Below, piece after piece: positions 17,609 through 25,290 of a DNA stretch of 64,000 nt. The number at the start of each line of letters is the position of its first letter. Within the stretch, counting starts at the first letter, position 1. Below the pieces are notes generated by a model that saw only the letters and a program-made list of their open reading frames with translations, searched no databases and had not been told where the DNA came from. The DNA comes from an uncultured Granulosicoccaceae bacterium (GTDB lineage: Bacteria; Pseudomonadota; Gammaproteobacteria; Granulosicoccales; Granulosicoccaceae), in assembly GCA_937930305.1 (NCBI GenBank), contig CALGLE010000009.1, positions 216,322-280,321 on the forward strand, written 5' to 3'. Made by a program: the position numbers and the translations under genes.

Positions 17609-18820
17609 ATGGAACTTAAGCAGGACAGCGACAACAACGTATCCTACGAGGCGTTAGAACTGTTTCAGCCAGCCACGGCGCACAAAGCAACGTTTCAAAA
17701 TGCGCTAGATGGCGCACTCGACAAGGTGAGCTCTTTAGTTCCCAAGTTCGGCCTTAGAAACCCCCGCATGGGTATTCCTGGAACCCATCGCTACGCGTTT
17801 TGCATTCCAGATGAATGGGTGGCCAGTTTTTGGTGCGGGCAAATGTGGCTGGCCTACTCGTTAACAGGAGACTCGCGCCTAAAAAACAGCGCCCGCATGC
17901 GCCGTGACTATTTCAAAACGGTATTAGAACACCCTCGTTGGCACGATCACGATCTTGGCTTCCTGTTTTCCTTATCCGCCGTTGCTGACTACACACTCAC
18001 CGGCAACGAAAGTTCACGAGCCATGGCCTTACGGGCAGCTGATTTTCTCGCCGCTCGTTGGCGACAGCCACTGCCGTTTGTTATGTGTTGGAATCCGATG
18101 TTACGCGATGGGCCAGAATTCATGGCTCGTAAAACAGGAACTTTAAACATCGATAGCATGCAGGCAATGGCGTTGTTGTTTTGGGCCGCTCGGGAAACCG
18201 GCCAGGCTTCCTTCATCGAAATAGCTAACATGCATCTTGAAACCAGTCGTCAGTATCTGGTGCGCGACGACTACAGCTCTTATCACGCCTATGAATTTGA
18301 TCCAAGAAGTGGCGAACCCATGAGCGGTTACACCCACCAAGGCTTGCACGATGAGAGCTGCTGGTCACGCGGGCAAGCTTGGGCAATTCATGGGTTTGCA
18401 CAGGCGTACCTGTATACCGGCAATATCGACTACCGCAAGACGGCAGCGAAGATGGCCAACTATGTGTCCGAGCACTTACCCAACGATGGGGTACCGCTGT
18501 GGGACTACAACTTAAGCGCTGATGAAACCCCATACCGCGATTCATCTGCTGGTGCTATCACGGCAGCTGGCCTCTACACCCTGGCCCGTTGTTACGGTGG
18601 TGGAGCCGAAGCGGAACGGTATACCGCACTCGCCGATAAAATGTTGCTGGGACTCGTCGAGCACTGCGACCTGACACAAGACAAAGACGCCGAAGGGCTA
18701 TTAAAAGAAGGGGCTGCATTCGTGGGGCTTGGACGCGCGAACAACCTATTGCCCTATGGCGACTATTACTACCTAGAGGCCTTGATGCGCTCAGTGGGGC
18801 ATTCTGAATTTTTCTGGTAG
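17609..18820 (+). CDS. ugl: Unsaturated glucuronyl hydrolase, glycoside hydrolase family 88
   Basis: The protein has 403 residues and folds as an (alpha/alpha)6 barrel. Family-88 landmarks are HDLGFLFSLS with Asp115, LNIDSMQAM with Asp182 (the catalytic aspartate pair, 67 residues apart), ESCWSRGQAWAIHGF, RDSSAGAITAAGL and the C-terminal LPYGDYYYLEALMR. GH88 enzymes hydrate the double bond of a 4,5-unsaturated glucuronate at the non-reducing end and release it from disaccharides of glycosaminoglycan-like or other glucuronate-containing glycans. No signal peptide is present, so it acts after import. It ends the plus-strand unit and converges on the TRAP operon. Alginate breakdown does not need this enzyme, so its presence widens the likely substrate. 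Confidence 0.88.
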   Translation: MELKQDSDNNVSYEALELFQPATAHKATFQNALDGALDKVSSLVPKFGLRNPRMGIPGTHRYAFCIPDEWVASFWCGQMWLAYSLTGDSRLKNSARMRRDYFKTVLEHPRWHDHDLGFLFSLSAVADYTLTGNESSRAMALRAADFLAARWRQPLPFVMCWNPMLRDGPEFMARKTGTLNIDSMQAMALLFWAARETGQASFIEIANMHLETSRQYLVRDDYSSYHAYEFDPRSGEPMSGYTHQGLHDESCWSRGQAWAIHGFAQAYLYTGNIDYRKTAAKMANYVSEHLPNDGVPLWDYNLSADETPYRDSSAGAITAAGLYTLARCYGGGAEAERYTALADKMLLGLVEHCDLTQDKDAEGLLKEGAAFVGLGRANNLLPYGDYYYLEALMRSVGHSEFFW

Positions 18821-18872
18821 CTCTTCCGTGGGTTAGCGGCGTCCTTGCTAACAGCGAGAAAGTGCTGCTGGC

Positions 18873-20156
18873 CTACGGGTCAACCAAGTACGGAAGCGTC
18901 AGTGAAATGGCCGGCACAAAGGTGATTAACATTAAGGCCACGAAGATGGCTAGATAGAATGGCCAAATGGTTTTCACCGCTTCCTCTATCGGTAACTTAC
19001 CCACCGCACAGCCCACGAATAAACAGGAACCCACGGGCGGTGTACACAATCCCAAACCCAGATTCACCAATAGAATCATGCCGAACTGCAGTGGGTCTAT
19101 GCCCAACTGATTCATAATCGGTAAAAAGATCGGCGTGCAAATAAGTATCAACGCTGCCATATCCATGATCATGCCAAGCAGCAATAAAACCGCGTTGATC
19201 ATCAATAAAATTAAGATGGGGTTATCAGTAACGCCCGTTAGAAAATTGATGGTTAAGCTCGGCACACGAAAGAACGTCAGCATGTAAGCGAATGCACCAG
19301 CGCAGGCGATAAGAATCATAACCATCGATGTTGTGCGTACCGCTGACACCACCGCGACTTTAAATTTTTGCCAGGTAATACTTCGATACACCAGTACCGT
19401 AACTAAGAACGCGTACATCGCGCCAAAAGCGCCAGATTCCGTGGCCGTAAACACACCAGACAGAACCCCACCCACAATGATAACAGCGGTGAGTAAGCCA
19501 GGGATGGCACTGAAAAAACTTAACAAAAGCACCGTCCAACCAGAAAACTTCTCAGCTCCGTACCCACGCTTTATTGCTACGACATAAGCTGCAACCGCTA
19601 AACACGTACACATGAGTACACCGGGCACCACTCCGGCAAGAAACAACTTGGATATTGACACCGCGCCGCCTGTGGCGAGTGCAAAGATAATCATATTGTG
19701 ACTGGGCGGGATGATGATGCCAGCAATGGAGGATGTCACGGTCACGTTAACCGCATAGTCAGCGTCGTAACCCTTGTCTTTCATCACCGGTACAAGGATA
19801 GAACCTAACGCGGATATATCGGCAATGGCTGAGCCAGAAATACCGCCAAACAACATCGAAGAAAAGACATTCACGATGCCGAGCCCACCGCGCATTGCAC
19901 CCACGGCATTTTGCGCGAACCGCACCAAACGCATGGCGATGCCACCGTGAAACATCAGCTCGCCAGCGAAGATAAAAAACGGAATGGCCATTAAAGAGTA
20001 CACATTGATCCCAGCAACAATTCGCTGAAACACAATGAGTAGCGGCAAACCCTCATGCCAGAAGGCCGCTAACGCAGATATACCTAACGCAAAGGCAACC
20101 GGTAAGCCGATGATGACGCAAAACGCGAACACCCCGAGCAAAAGCAAAAAACCCAT
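18873..20156 (-). CDS. TRAP transporter large permease, DctM family
   Basis: The protein has 427 residues with about twelve hydrophobic helices, the standard DctM size. Typical motifs are GLPVAFALGISALAAF near the start, GGIAMRLVRFAQNAVGAMRGGLGIVNV, the MLFGGISGSAIADISALG segment around residue 105 and PPVGSCLFVGCAVG late in the protein. It couples sodium movement to uptake of an organic acid caught by the DctP subunit. The gene overlaps nothing and starts nine bases after the DctQ stop. Given the locus, the solute is probably a uronate, an aldonate or a short unsaturated oligouronate. Confidence 0.93.
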   Translation of the reverse strand: MGFLLLLGVFAFCVIIGLPVAFALGISALAAFWHEGLPLLIVFQRIVAGINVYSLMAIPFFIFAGELMFHGGIAMRLVRFAQNAVGAMRGGLGIVNVFSSMLFGGISGSAIADISALGSILVPVMKDKGYDADYAVNVTVTSSIAGIIIPPSHNMIIFALATGGAVSISKLFLAGVVPGVLMCTCLAVAAYVVAIKRGYGAEKFSGWTVLLLSFFSAIPGLLTAVIIVGGVLSGVFTATESGAFGAMYAFLVTVLVYRSITWQKFKVAVVSAVRTTSMVMILIACAGAFAYMLTFFRVPSLTINFLTGVTDNPILILLMINAVLLLLGMIMDMAALILICTPIFLPIMNQLGIDPLQFGMILLVNLGLGLCTPPVGSCLFVGCAVGKLPIEEAVKTIWPFYLAIFVALMLITFVPAISLTLPYLVDP

Positions 20157-20165
20157 GGCTGCCTC

Positions 20166-20693
20166 TTAGTCCAAACGGTTAGAGCGTTGATCCAATCGGA
20201 GCAACAAACGAATTAAATGGCCTGTGGAAAATAGAAACACTAAAGCACCACAAATGGTCAGAGGCAAAGATCGAAAACCTTCGGAAACCTGGATTAAAGG
20301 AATTAACATCTTCCATTTAAACTGGGTGAGTTCCAAACCATACCAGAACATAAACGCACCAAAACCTGCCATAAGCACATCGGTCACAAACACAAATACC
20401 GAGCGTATAACTGATGGCACAGCGTCTCTAAACAATACAACCGACAGATGGGTATCTTGCTGCACACCCACCGCTGCACCTAAAAATGCAATGACCATTA
20501 ACAAGAGGTGGGATACCTGCTCGACCCAGGTTGGCGTGGCATTCAATACGTAGCGTCCGAACACCAGCCACGCAAACATCAATGTCATCACGACAAGAGC
20601 GACGCCCGCAATGATTAGACAGATTCGAGAGAGGAAATTAAAAACGCTGTCCATAACCCGCAAAAATTGCGGTGTATCGGAGTCTTTGTTCAT
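20166..20693 (-). CDS. TRAP transporter small permease, DctQ family
   Basis: This 175-residue membrane protein has four hydrophobic helices. It carries the DctQ signature FAWLVFGRYVLNATPTWVEQ in the second helix-loop and FLGAAVGVQQDTHLSV in the third, with the conserved R-Y-x-L-N-x-T and E residues. It forms the membrane domain with DctM. It is separated from the upstream dctP-type gene by a strong hairpin, so it is probably made in smaller amounts than the binding protein. Confidence 0.92.
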   Translation of the reverse strand: MNKDSDTPQFLRVMDSVFNFLSRICLIIAGVALVVMTLMFAWLVFGRYVLNATPTWVEQVSHLLLMVIAFLGAAVGVQQDTHLSVVLFRDAVPSVIRSVFVFVTDVLMAGFGAFMFWYGLELTQFKWKMLIPLIQVSEGFRSLPLTICGALVFLFSTGHLIRLLLRLDQRSNRLD

Positions 20694-20720
20694 TTAAGGT
20701 CGCATGTTGAGACGCAAATG

Positions 20721-20746
20721 GATCCCCCCGATTGCTCGGGGGGATC
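20721..20746 (-). promoter_or_regulatory. Intercistronic hairpin between the dctP and dctQ-type genes
   Basis: The arms GATCCCCCCG (20721-20730) and CGGGGGGATC (20737-20746) pair perfectly over 10 bp with a 6-base loop. It lies 22 bp after the binding-protein stop and 27 bp before the DctQ start in the direction of transcription. No U-run follows on the minus strand, so read-through is expected. It probably raises the level of binding-protein mRNA relative to the permeases. Confidence 0.7.
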
Positions 20747-20767
20747 GGTACAAAATAGATTCAGAAA

Positions 20768-21748
20768 TTATTCCGTTTTCTGAGCCATTTCAACTAAACC
20801 TGCCATGTCTGGATTGGCAGCTAAGTATTCATCATATACTTGTTTCATTGCATCCTGAAAGGGCCCTTTGTCGGCAATTTCATTCACTGCGATACCAGCA
20901 GCCTCTACATCCTTACGCGCTTGTTCTGACTGAACAGCCCATAACTCACGCTGGAACAGTGCAGCTTCTTCAGCAGCTCCGCGAACTGCGGCCTGCATAT
21001 CTGCAGACAAGGCGTCAAACTTTGCCGTGTTCACACAAATGCACTCAGGGATAATCAAGTGCTCACTGAGAGAATAGTGAGTGGTGACTTCATAATGGCC
21101 AACGTTCTTAAATGATGGGAAGTTATTTTCCGCACCATCAACAACACCCGTTTTCAATGCCTGCTGAACTTCAGCGAACGCCATCGGTGACGGGTTGCCA
21201 CCCAGGGCAGAAATCATTGACGTATACAGATCATTATTCATAACCCGGATTTTCAAACCTTCCACATCTGCCGGCGCATTGATAGGCTTTTGGCTATAGA
21301 ACGAGCGTGCACCCGCATCTACCCAAGCCAATGGCTTAACACCCGCTTCAGCCATGGCATCAGCTATGGTTTGCCCAGCTTCACCTTCCAGCACTCGGAA
21401 CATGTGCGGAACGCTTTTGAAAATGAAAGGCAATGAAACCAAATTAGCTTCTTTCACCATGGGACCAATTGGACCTAAGTTGAAATTACCAATCTCGATG
21501 GCACCTAAGCGAACTTGCTCTAGCGCATCAGGTTGAGAACCCAGCACACCACCGTGGAACACTTCCACAGTAACTTCGCCGCCAGTCGCCTTATCCACTA
21601 ATTCTGAAAACTTATCCATCGCGGCGGTATTGGGGTGGCCGTCGTTATGAATATTCCAAGCGCGCCAGTTCTCAGCAGCGTGCACGGGACCAATCAAGGC
21701 AGCCGCCACCGCGGCGCCCACCAAAACCTTTGATATTTTTTGCAACAC
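20768..21748 (-). CDS. TRAP transporter periplasmic binding protein, DctP family
   Basis: The product has 326 residues from a GTG start at 21748 with a perfect AGGAGG six bases upstream. The signal peptide is LQKISKVLVGAAVAAALIGPVHA. The mature protein shows DctP features: GGVLGSQPDALEQVRLGAIEI, the ligand-gripping arginine in GLKIRVMNN (which usually binds a carboxylate) and TGVVDGAENNFPSF. It is the first gene of the operon and sits opposite the GntR regulator. The ligand is likely an acidic sugar, inferred from the lyase, GH88 and glucarate dehydratase genes around it. Confidence 0.92.
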   Translation of the reverse strand: MLQKISKVLVGAAVAAALIGPVHAAENWRAWNIHNDGHPNTAAMDKFSELVDKATGGEVTVEVFHGGVLGSQPDALEQVRLGAIEIGNFNLGPIGPMVKEANLVSLPFIFKSVPHMFRVLEGEAGQTIADAMAEAGVKPLAWVDAGARSFYSQKPINAPADVEGLKIRVMNNDLYTSMISALGGNPSPMAFAEVQQALKTGVVDGAENNFPSFKNVGHYEVTTHYSLSEHLIIPECICVNTAKFDALSADMQAAVRGAAEEAALFQRELWAVQSEQARKDVEAAGIAVNEIADKGPFQDAMKQVYDEYLAANPDMAGLVEMAQKTE

Positions 21749-21792
21749 GGAAATCCTCCTGAAGTGATTTTTATCGCGTCTAGCCGAGTCGA

Positions 21793-21807
21793 CTAGTATG
21801 CTAGTAT
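21793..21807. promoter_or_regulatory. Candidate GntR operator: tandem ATACTAG repeats over the TRAP promoter
   Basis: Read on the minus strand the site is ATACTAG-C-ATACTAG, a near-palindromic pair overlapping the -10 box of the TRAP promoter. The 9-nt core GCATACTAG also occurs at 9774-9782 in the control region of the glucarate dehydratase unit. The GntR/FCD regulator gene is divergent and starts 127 bp away. Overlap with the -10 suggests repression relieved by a uronate-derived ligand; this is inference. Confidence 0.55.
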
Positions 21808-21832
21808 ATGAACATCGCAGTATTCATGTCAA
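21803..21832 (-). promoter_or_regulatory. Sigma-70-type promoter of the TRAP operon
   Basis: On the minus strand a perfect -35 box TTGACA (21832-21827) is followed after 18 bp by TATACT (21808-21803). Transcription would start around 21796, leaving a leader of about 50 bases with the AGGAGG ribosome binding site of the dctP-type gene. The -10 box is embedded in the tandem ATACTAG operator candidate. Confidence 0.7.
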
Positions 21833-21933
21833 CTGACCAACGCTAGAATGGTGAGCTCGGTGCAAACCATCTGATTTATCAGTTCACCGACCATGGAATA
21901 ACAGACACCGGCTTGAGGTGTAAACGAAGGTCT

Positions 21934-22629
21934 ATGCAGAACTTAGTTATTGACAACGAACGCCGAACAACCACGGATCTGGTGTTCGACCGATTGCACG
22001 AAGAAATCAACTCCCTTAAGTTGCCCCCCGGTGCACGCGTATCTGAAGTTGAGATCGCACAACGTTTTGGTGTTTCCCGTCAACCGGTGCGCGATGCGTT
22101 CTATCGTCTCGGCAATCTAGAGCTGCTTTTAATCAGGCCTCAAAAAGCAACGATTGTTCGGGGCTTCTCTGAAGAATCTATAGTCACCGCACGTTTTATC
22201 CGCTTGGCAGTGGAGCTTGAAGTGATGAACCGGGCGTGTCGAATCTGGAAAAAAGAACACTCAAAAAAGCTTAACTATAATTTGGAGCAACAAATAACGG
22301 CTGTTAAAGCAGATCAATGGGATGACTTTCATCGATTAGATTCGATGTTCCACGGCTTAATCTGCCAGATTAGCGATACAGAACATGCCATTGAAACCAT
22401 AAAAAGCTGCCGACAAAAAACGGATCGTATTTGCGCGCTTGGTGTGCGTAAGGAAGAGGAAGTCGATTTAATTCTTACCGATCATCGCCAGCTAATTGCC
22501 GCTTTGGATGAACGTGACATCACGACCGCATTGGATGTCACTCGTCTGCATCTTAGCCGCATCGATTCGATTATTAAAGATATTCGCAACTCACACGCAG
22601 AGTACTTTGACAATTCCAGCCAAAACTAA
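21934..22629 (+). CDS. GntR-family transcriptional regulator, FCD subfamily
   Basis: The product has 231 residues from ATG at 21934, with AAGG before it. The N-terminal winged helix-turn-helix is clear: PPGARVSEVEIAQRFGVSRQPVRDAFYRLGNLELL (about 35-70). The C-terminal FCD domain is all-helical, with the usual metal/ligand residues in LDSMFHGLI, TDHRQLIAAL and TRLHLSRI. FCD regulators bind carboxylates such as uronates and hexonates. The gene is divergent from the TRAP operon and very likely controls it. The shared 9-nt motif at 9774 suggests it also controls the glucarate dehydratase and importer units. Confidence 0.92.
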   Translation: MQNLVIDNERRTTTDLVFDRLHEEINSLKLPPGARVSEVEIAQRFGVSRQPVRDAFYRLGNLELLLIRPQKATIVRGFSEESIVTARFIRLAVELEVMNRACRIWKKEHSKKLNYNLEQQITAVKADQWDDFHRLDSMFHGLICQISDTEHAIETIKSCRQKTDRICALGVRKEEEVDLILTDHRQLIAALDERDITTALDVTRLHLSRIDSIIKDIRNSHAEYFDNSSQN

Positions 22630-22656
22630 TAAAGAGCTTTTCTTTAAGTATTTTGA

Positions 22657-24549
22657 TTGACATTTCTGAGTATCGAGACTTCATACATTAGACAACGAAC
22701 TTCCATTTTTTACGAAAGGGTGACTCGGTGGTTTCTTAATCGCTTTGACCCCTATGATCTCACCGGCGTTGCACCTGAACGCAAATTATTGCCTTATTTA
22801 AAGTCCCACATCAAGCCGATGAGGCGTGTCATCGCGCTTAGCATACTTGTCACTGTCTTTGCCGCCAGCATTGAAGTTTGGTTAATTCAATATGCCGGAC
22901 AAATCGTAGACATTCTGGCCTCCAGCCGCCCGGATGAATTATGGCAAAAAGAAGGGTTGGGTCTACTGTTCGCAGCGCTTGTGGTGATGCTCGTTCGCCC
23001 TATCGCACAGTTTCTACGGCTCGCGGTTAACGATATATCCTTTAACTGCAACGCAGCAACCTTAGTACGATGGCGCGCCTATGATCATCTGATTCGACAA
23101 TCGGTAGGTTGGTTCCAAGAAGATTTAACCGGCAGAACGTCAGGACGACTGGTGGACATTGGCAATCACGTCGCTGATGCCATTCATACCGCTCTAAATA
23201 CCATCGCGTTTGGCCTGGTTTACATGATCGGTGTGGTATTGCTCATGGCGGGCACTGAAATTTGGCTTGCGCTTCCCTTGCTGTTGTGGCTTGTACTCTA
23301 TATCAGTGTGCTTGCTTGGATTATGCCGAGCATGATTCCTGCACAACATAATTTTCAAGCAGCAAAATCTGCGCTCGTTGGTACCGTGGTCGATAGTTTC
23401 TCGAACTTTGAAACCTTAAAACTCTTCGCACCTAAAGATCAAATTGCAAAAGAGCAACGCATTTCACTTGAAAACACGCGAGAAACCTTATTTAGAACCC
23501 GTCAAATCGGTACCGCATTACGAACCATATTGGTCTCACTAGAGGCAGTCGTCATCGTCGGCTTTGTGGGCTATGGCATTTGGCTTTGGTCAGTAGATGC
23601 TGCAACCATTGGTGTTATATCAGCTGCCATCGCCCTGTCTTTACGAATCACGACCATGGCTGATTGGATCCTTGATTCCATCTGGTGGCTGTTTCAGCGT
23701 ATCGGTTCGTTAAGAGAAGCCTTACAGACCATCGGCCAACCCATCGAAATCCCTCAAGACGATAACGCACCAGAACTCAAGGTGGGTAAAGGCGCAATAG
23801 AAATTAACCAATTACATCATCACTACGGACAACGATACGGAGGGCTTAGCGATGTGTCCTTGGCGATAAGTCCGGGTGAAAAGGTCGGTATTGTCGGTCG
23901 CTCTGGTGCCGGAAAATCGACTTTGGTGAATCTTTTGTTGCGTTTTTTTGAAGCGGAAAAAGGCACCATCGTTATCGATGGCCAAAACATACGTGACGTT
24001 GACCAAGACAGCTTACGCAAAGCGATTGGCATGGTGGCACAGCAAGCGTCTTTGTTAAATAGATCAGTTAAAGACAATATTTTGTTAGGCCGTGAAGACG
24101 TCAGTGAAGAAGAACTCATATCAGCAGCCAAACAAGCACGCGCCCACGAATTTATTCAACAGCTACGCGACAAACAAGGGCGAACCGGGTATGACGCTCA
24201 TGTTGGTGAACGCGGTGTTAAGTTATCTGGTGGCCAAAGGCAACGCGTTGCCATTGCCCGAGTCATATTAAAAGATGCGCCCATCTTAATTCTGGACGAG
24301 GCAACCAGTGCGTTAGATAGCGAAGTGGAGTCAGAGATACAAGCGTCCTTAGTCGATATCATGCAAAACAAAACCGTCATTGCAATCGCACACAGACTGT
24401 CCACCATCGCCCGTATGGACCGAATAATCGTAATGGATGAAGGCAAAATCATTGAACAAGGCACGCACACAGAACTGGTCGCCAAGTCGGGAATTTACTC
24501 AACGTTCTGGGGGCATCAGTCGGATGGTTTTATCGATACAACGATGTAA
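22657..24549 (+). CDS. ABC exporter half-transporter (fused membrane and ATPase domains)
   Basis: The product has about 630 residues. The first 360 contain six hydrophobic helices typical of type I exporters. The C-terminal ATPase has Walker A GRSGAGKS, signature KLSGGQRQRVAIARV, Walker B ILILDEATSALD and H-loop IAHRLST. It should work as a homodimer moving lipids, drugs or peptides outward. The start is uncertain: the frame opens with TTG at 22657 and has no good ribosome binding site; a GTG about 20 codons later is also possible. It follows the GntR gene after 27 bp but shows no functional tie to uronate use. Confidence 0.9.
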   Translation: MTFLSIETSYIRQRTSIFYERVTRWFLNRFDPYDLTGVAPERKLLPYLKSHIKPMRRVIALSILVTVFAASIEVWLIQYAGQIVDILASSRPDELWQKEGLGLLFAALVVMLVRPIAQFLRLAVNDISFNCNAATLVRWRAYDHLIRQSVGWFQEDLTGRTSGRLVDIGNHVADAIHTALNTIAFGLVYMIGVVLLMAGTEIWLALPLLLWLVLYISVLAWIMPSMIPAQHNFQAAKSALVGTVVDSFSNFETLKLFAPKDQIAKEQRISLENTRETLFRTRQIGTALRTILVSLEAVVIVGFVGYGIWLWSVDAATIGVISAAIALSLRITTMADWILDSIWWLFQRIGSLREALQTIGQPIEIPQDDNAPELKVGKGAIEINQLHHHYGQRYGGLSDVSLAISPGEKVGIVGRSGAGKSTLVNLLLRFFEAEKGTIVIDGQNIRDVDQDSLRKAIGMVAQQASLLNRSVKDNILLGREDVSEEELISAAKQARAHEFIQQLRDKQGRTGYDAHVGERGVKLSGGQRQRVAIARVILKDAPILILDEATSALDSEVESEIQASLVDIMQNKTVIAIAHRLSTIARMDRIIVMDEGKIIEQGTHTELVAKSGIYSTFWGHQSDGFIDTTM

Positions 24550-24634
24550 TAAATCGTAGCCTGACTAGCACTGTCACATCGCCCAACAGGATAATCCGCT
24601 ACTCTGTGAAGCACACCGTTTAAAGTTGAACATC

Positions 24635-25135
24635 ATGAAACAAATTTCGGTCATCCTTATACTCGTAGTTACCGCACTGATTAGCGGTTGCGCCACGTTG
24701 TCAGGCAATGCTGACGGCCCCAGTGTGCGAGTGATCGGTATCGATCCTTTACCCAGCGAAGGGTTAGAAGCGCGGTTTGCTTTAAAACTTCGCGTACAAA
24801 ACCCAAACGAAAGCGCCCTGTCTTACGACGGCCTTTCGGTCAGTTTAGACTTAGATGGGAAAGGTCTTGCCAGTGGGGTTAGCGATATAACCGGTGAGAT
24901 TCCGCGATTCAGTGAGGAGGTGTTAACCGTGCCTGTAAGCATTTCAGCGTTTAGCGTTTTTCGCCAACTTTTAGCTCTTGCTGAAGATGCCAAGGGTGCA
25001 GGCAACGCACTCAATCGCCCAATCGCCTACAAACTTCGTGGCAAACTCGGCGCGGGTAAGGGCACATTCGGCGCAACTCGTTTCACCGACTCAGGCGTAT
25101 TAGACTTCTTAGCCTCAGAAAAAACTGAACAATAA
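24635..25135 (+). CDS. LEA14-like (WHy domain) lipoprotein
   Basis: The product has 166 residues from ATG at 24635. A signal peptide ends in the lipobox LISG-C, giving a lipoprotein of the envelope. The mature part has the LEA type 2 / WHy-domain layout: short beta-strands with ARFALKLRVQNPNESALSYDGLSVSLDLDGK, then ITGEIPRFSEEVLTVPVSIS. The N-P-N motif after the first strand is characteristic. Proteins of this kind are linked to desiccation or stress tolerance in plants; the role in bacteria is not settled. It stands alone between the exporter and the sensor kinase gene. Confidence 0.78.
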   Translation: MKQISVILILVVTALISGCATLSGNADGPSVRVIGIDPLPSEGLEARFALKLRVQNPNESALSYDGLSVSLDLDGKGLASGVSDITGEIPRFSEEVLTVPVSISAFSVFRQLLALAEDAKGAGNALNRPIAYKLRGKLGAGKGTFGATRFTDSGVLDFLASEKTEQ

Positions 25136-25251
25136 CTTTGGCGCGCACATTACCGTAAATTGCCACTAAAGGTTAGTAATTACCGGGGGAAGTGGTCGCA
25201 GCCTCGGCATACATTTAAGATGGGGCCCTATTCCTTGCGTTAGTGCAAAAT

Positions 25252-25261
25252 ACTACGTAGT
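25252..25261. promoter_or_regulatory. Palindrome ACTACGTAGT upstream of the sensor kinase gene
   Basis: A perfect 10-bp palindrome lies 29 bp before the ATG at 25291. Directly after it, CTCCT (25262-25266) can pair with the AGGAG of the ribosome binding site. The palindrome may be a binding site for a LuxR/NarL-type regulator, or part of a leader structure. Seen directly; function is a guess. Confidence 0.3.
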
Positions 25262-25290
25262 CTCCTGAGTGCACTAGGAGTCCCAGATAC

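Noticed and set aside
18832..18852. Short stem GTTAGC/GCTAAC between the convergent GH88 and TRAP genes as a terminator
   Set aside because: Only six base pairs and no U-run on either strand, so it was not listed as a feature.
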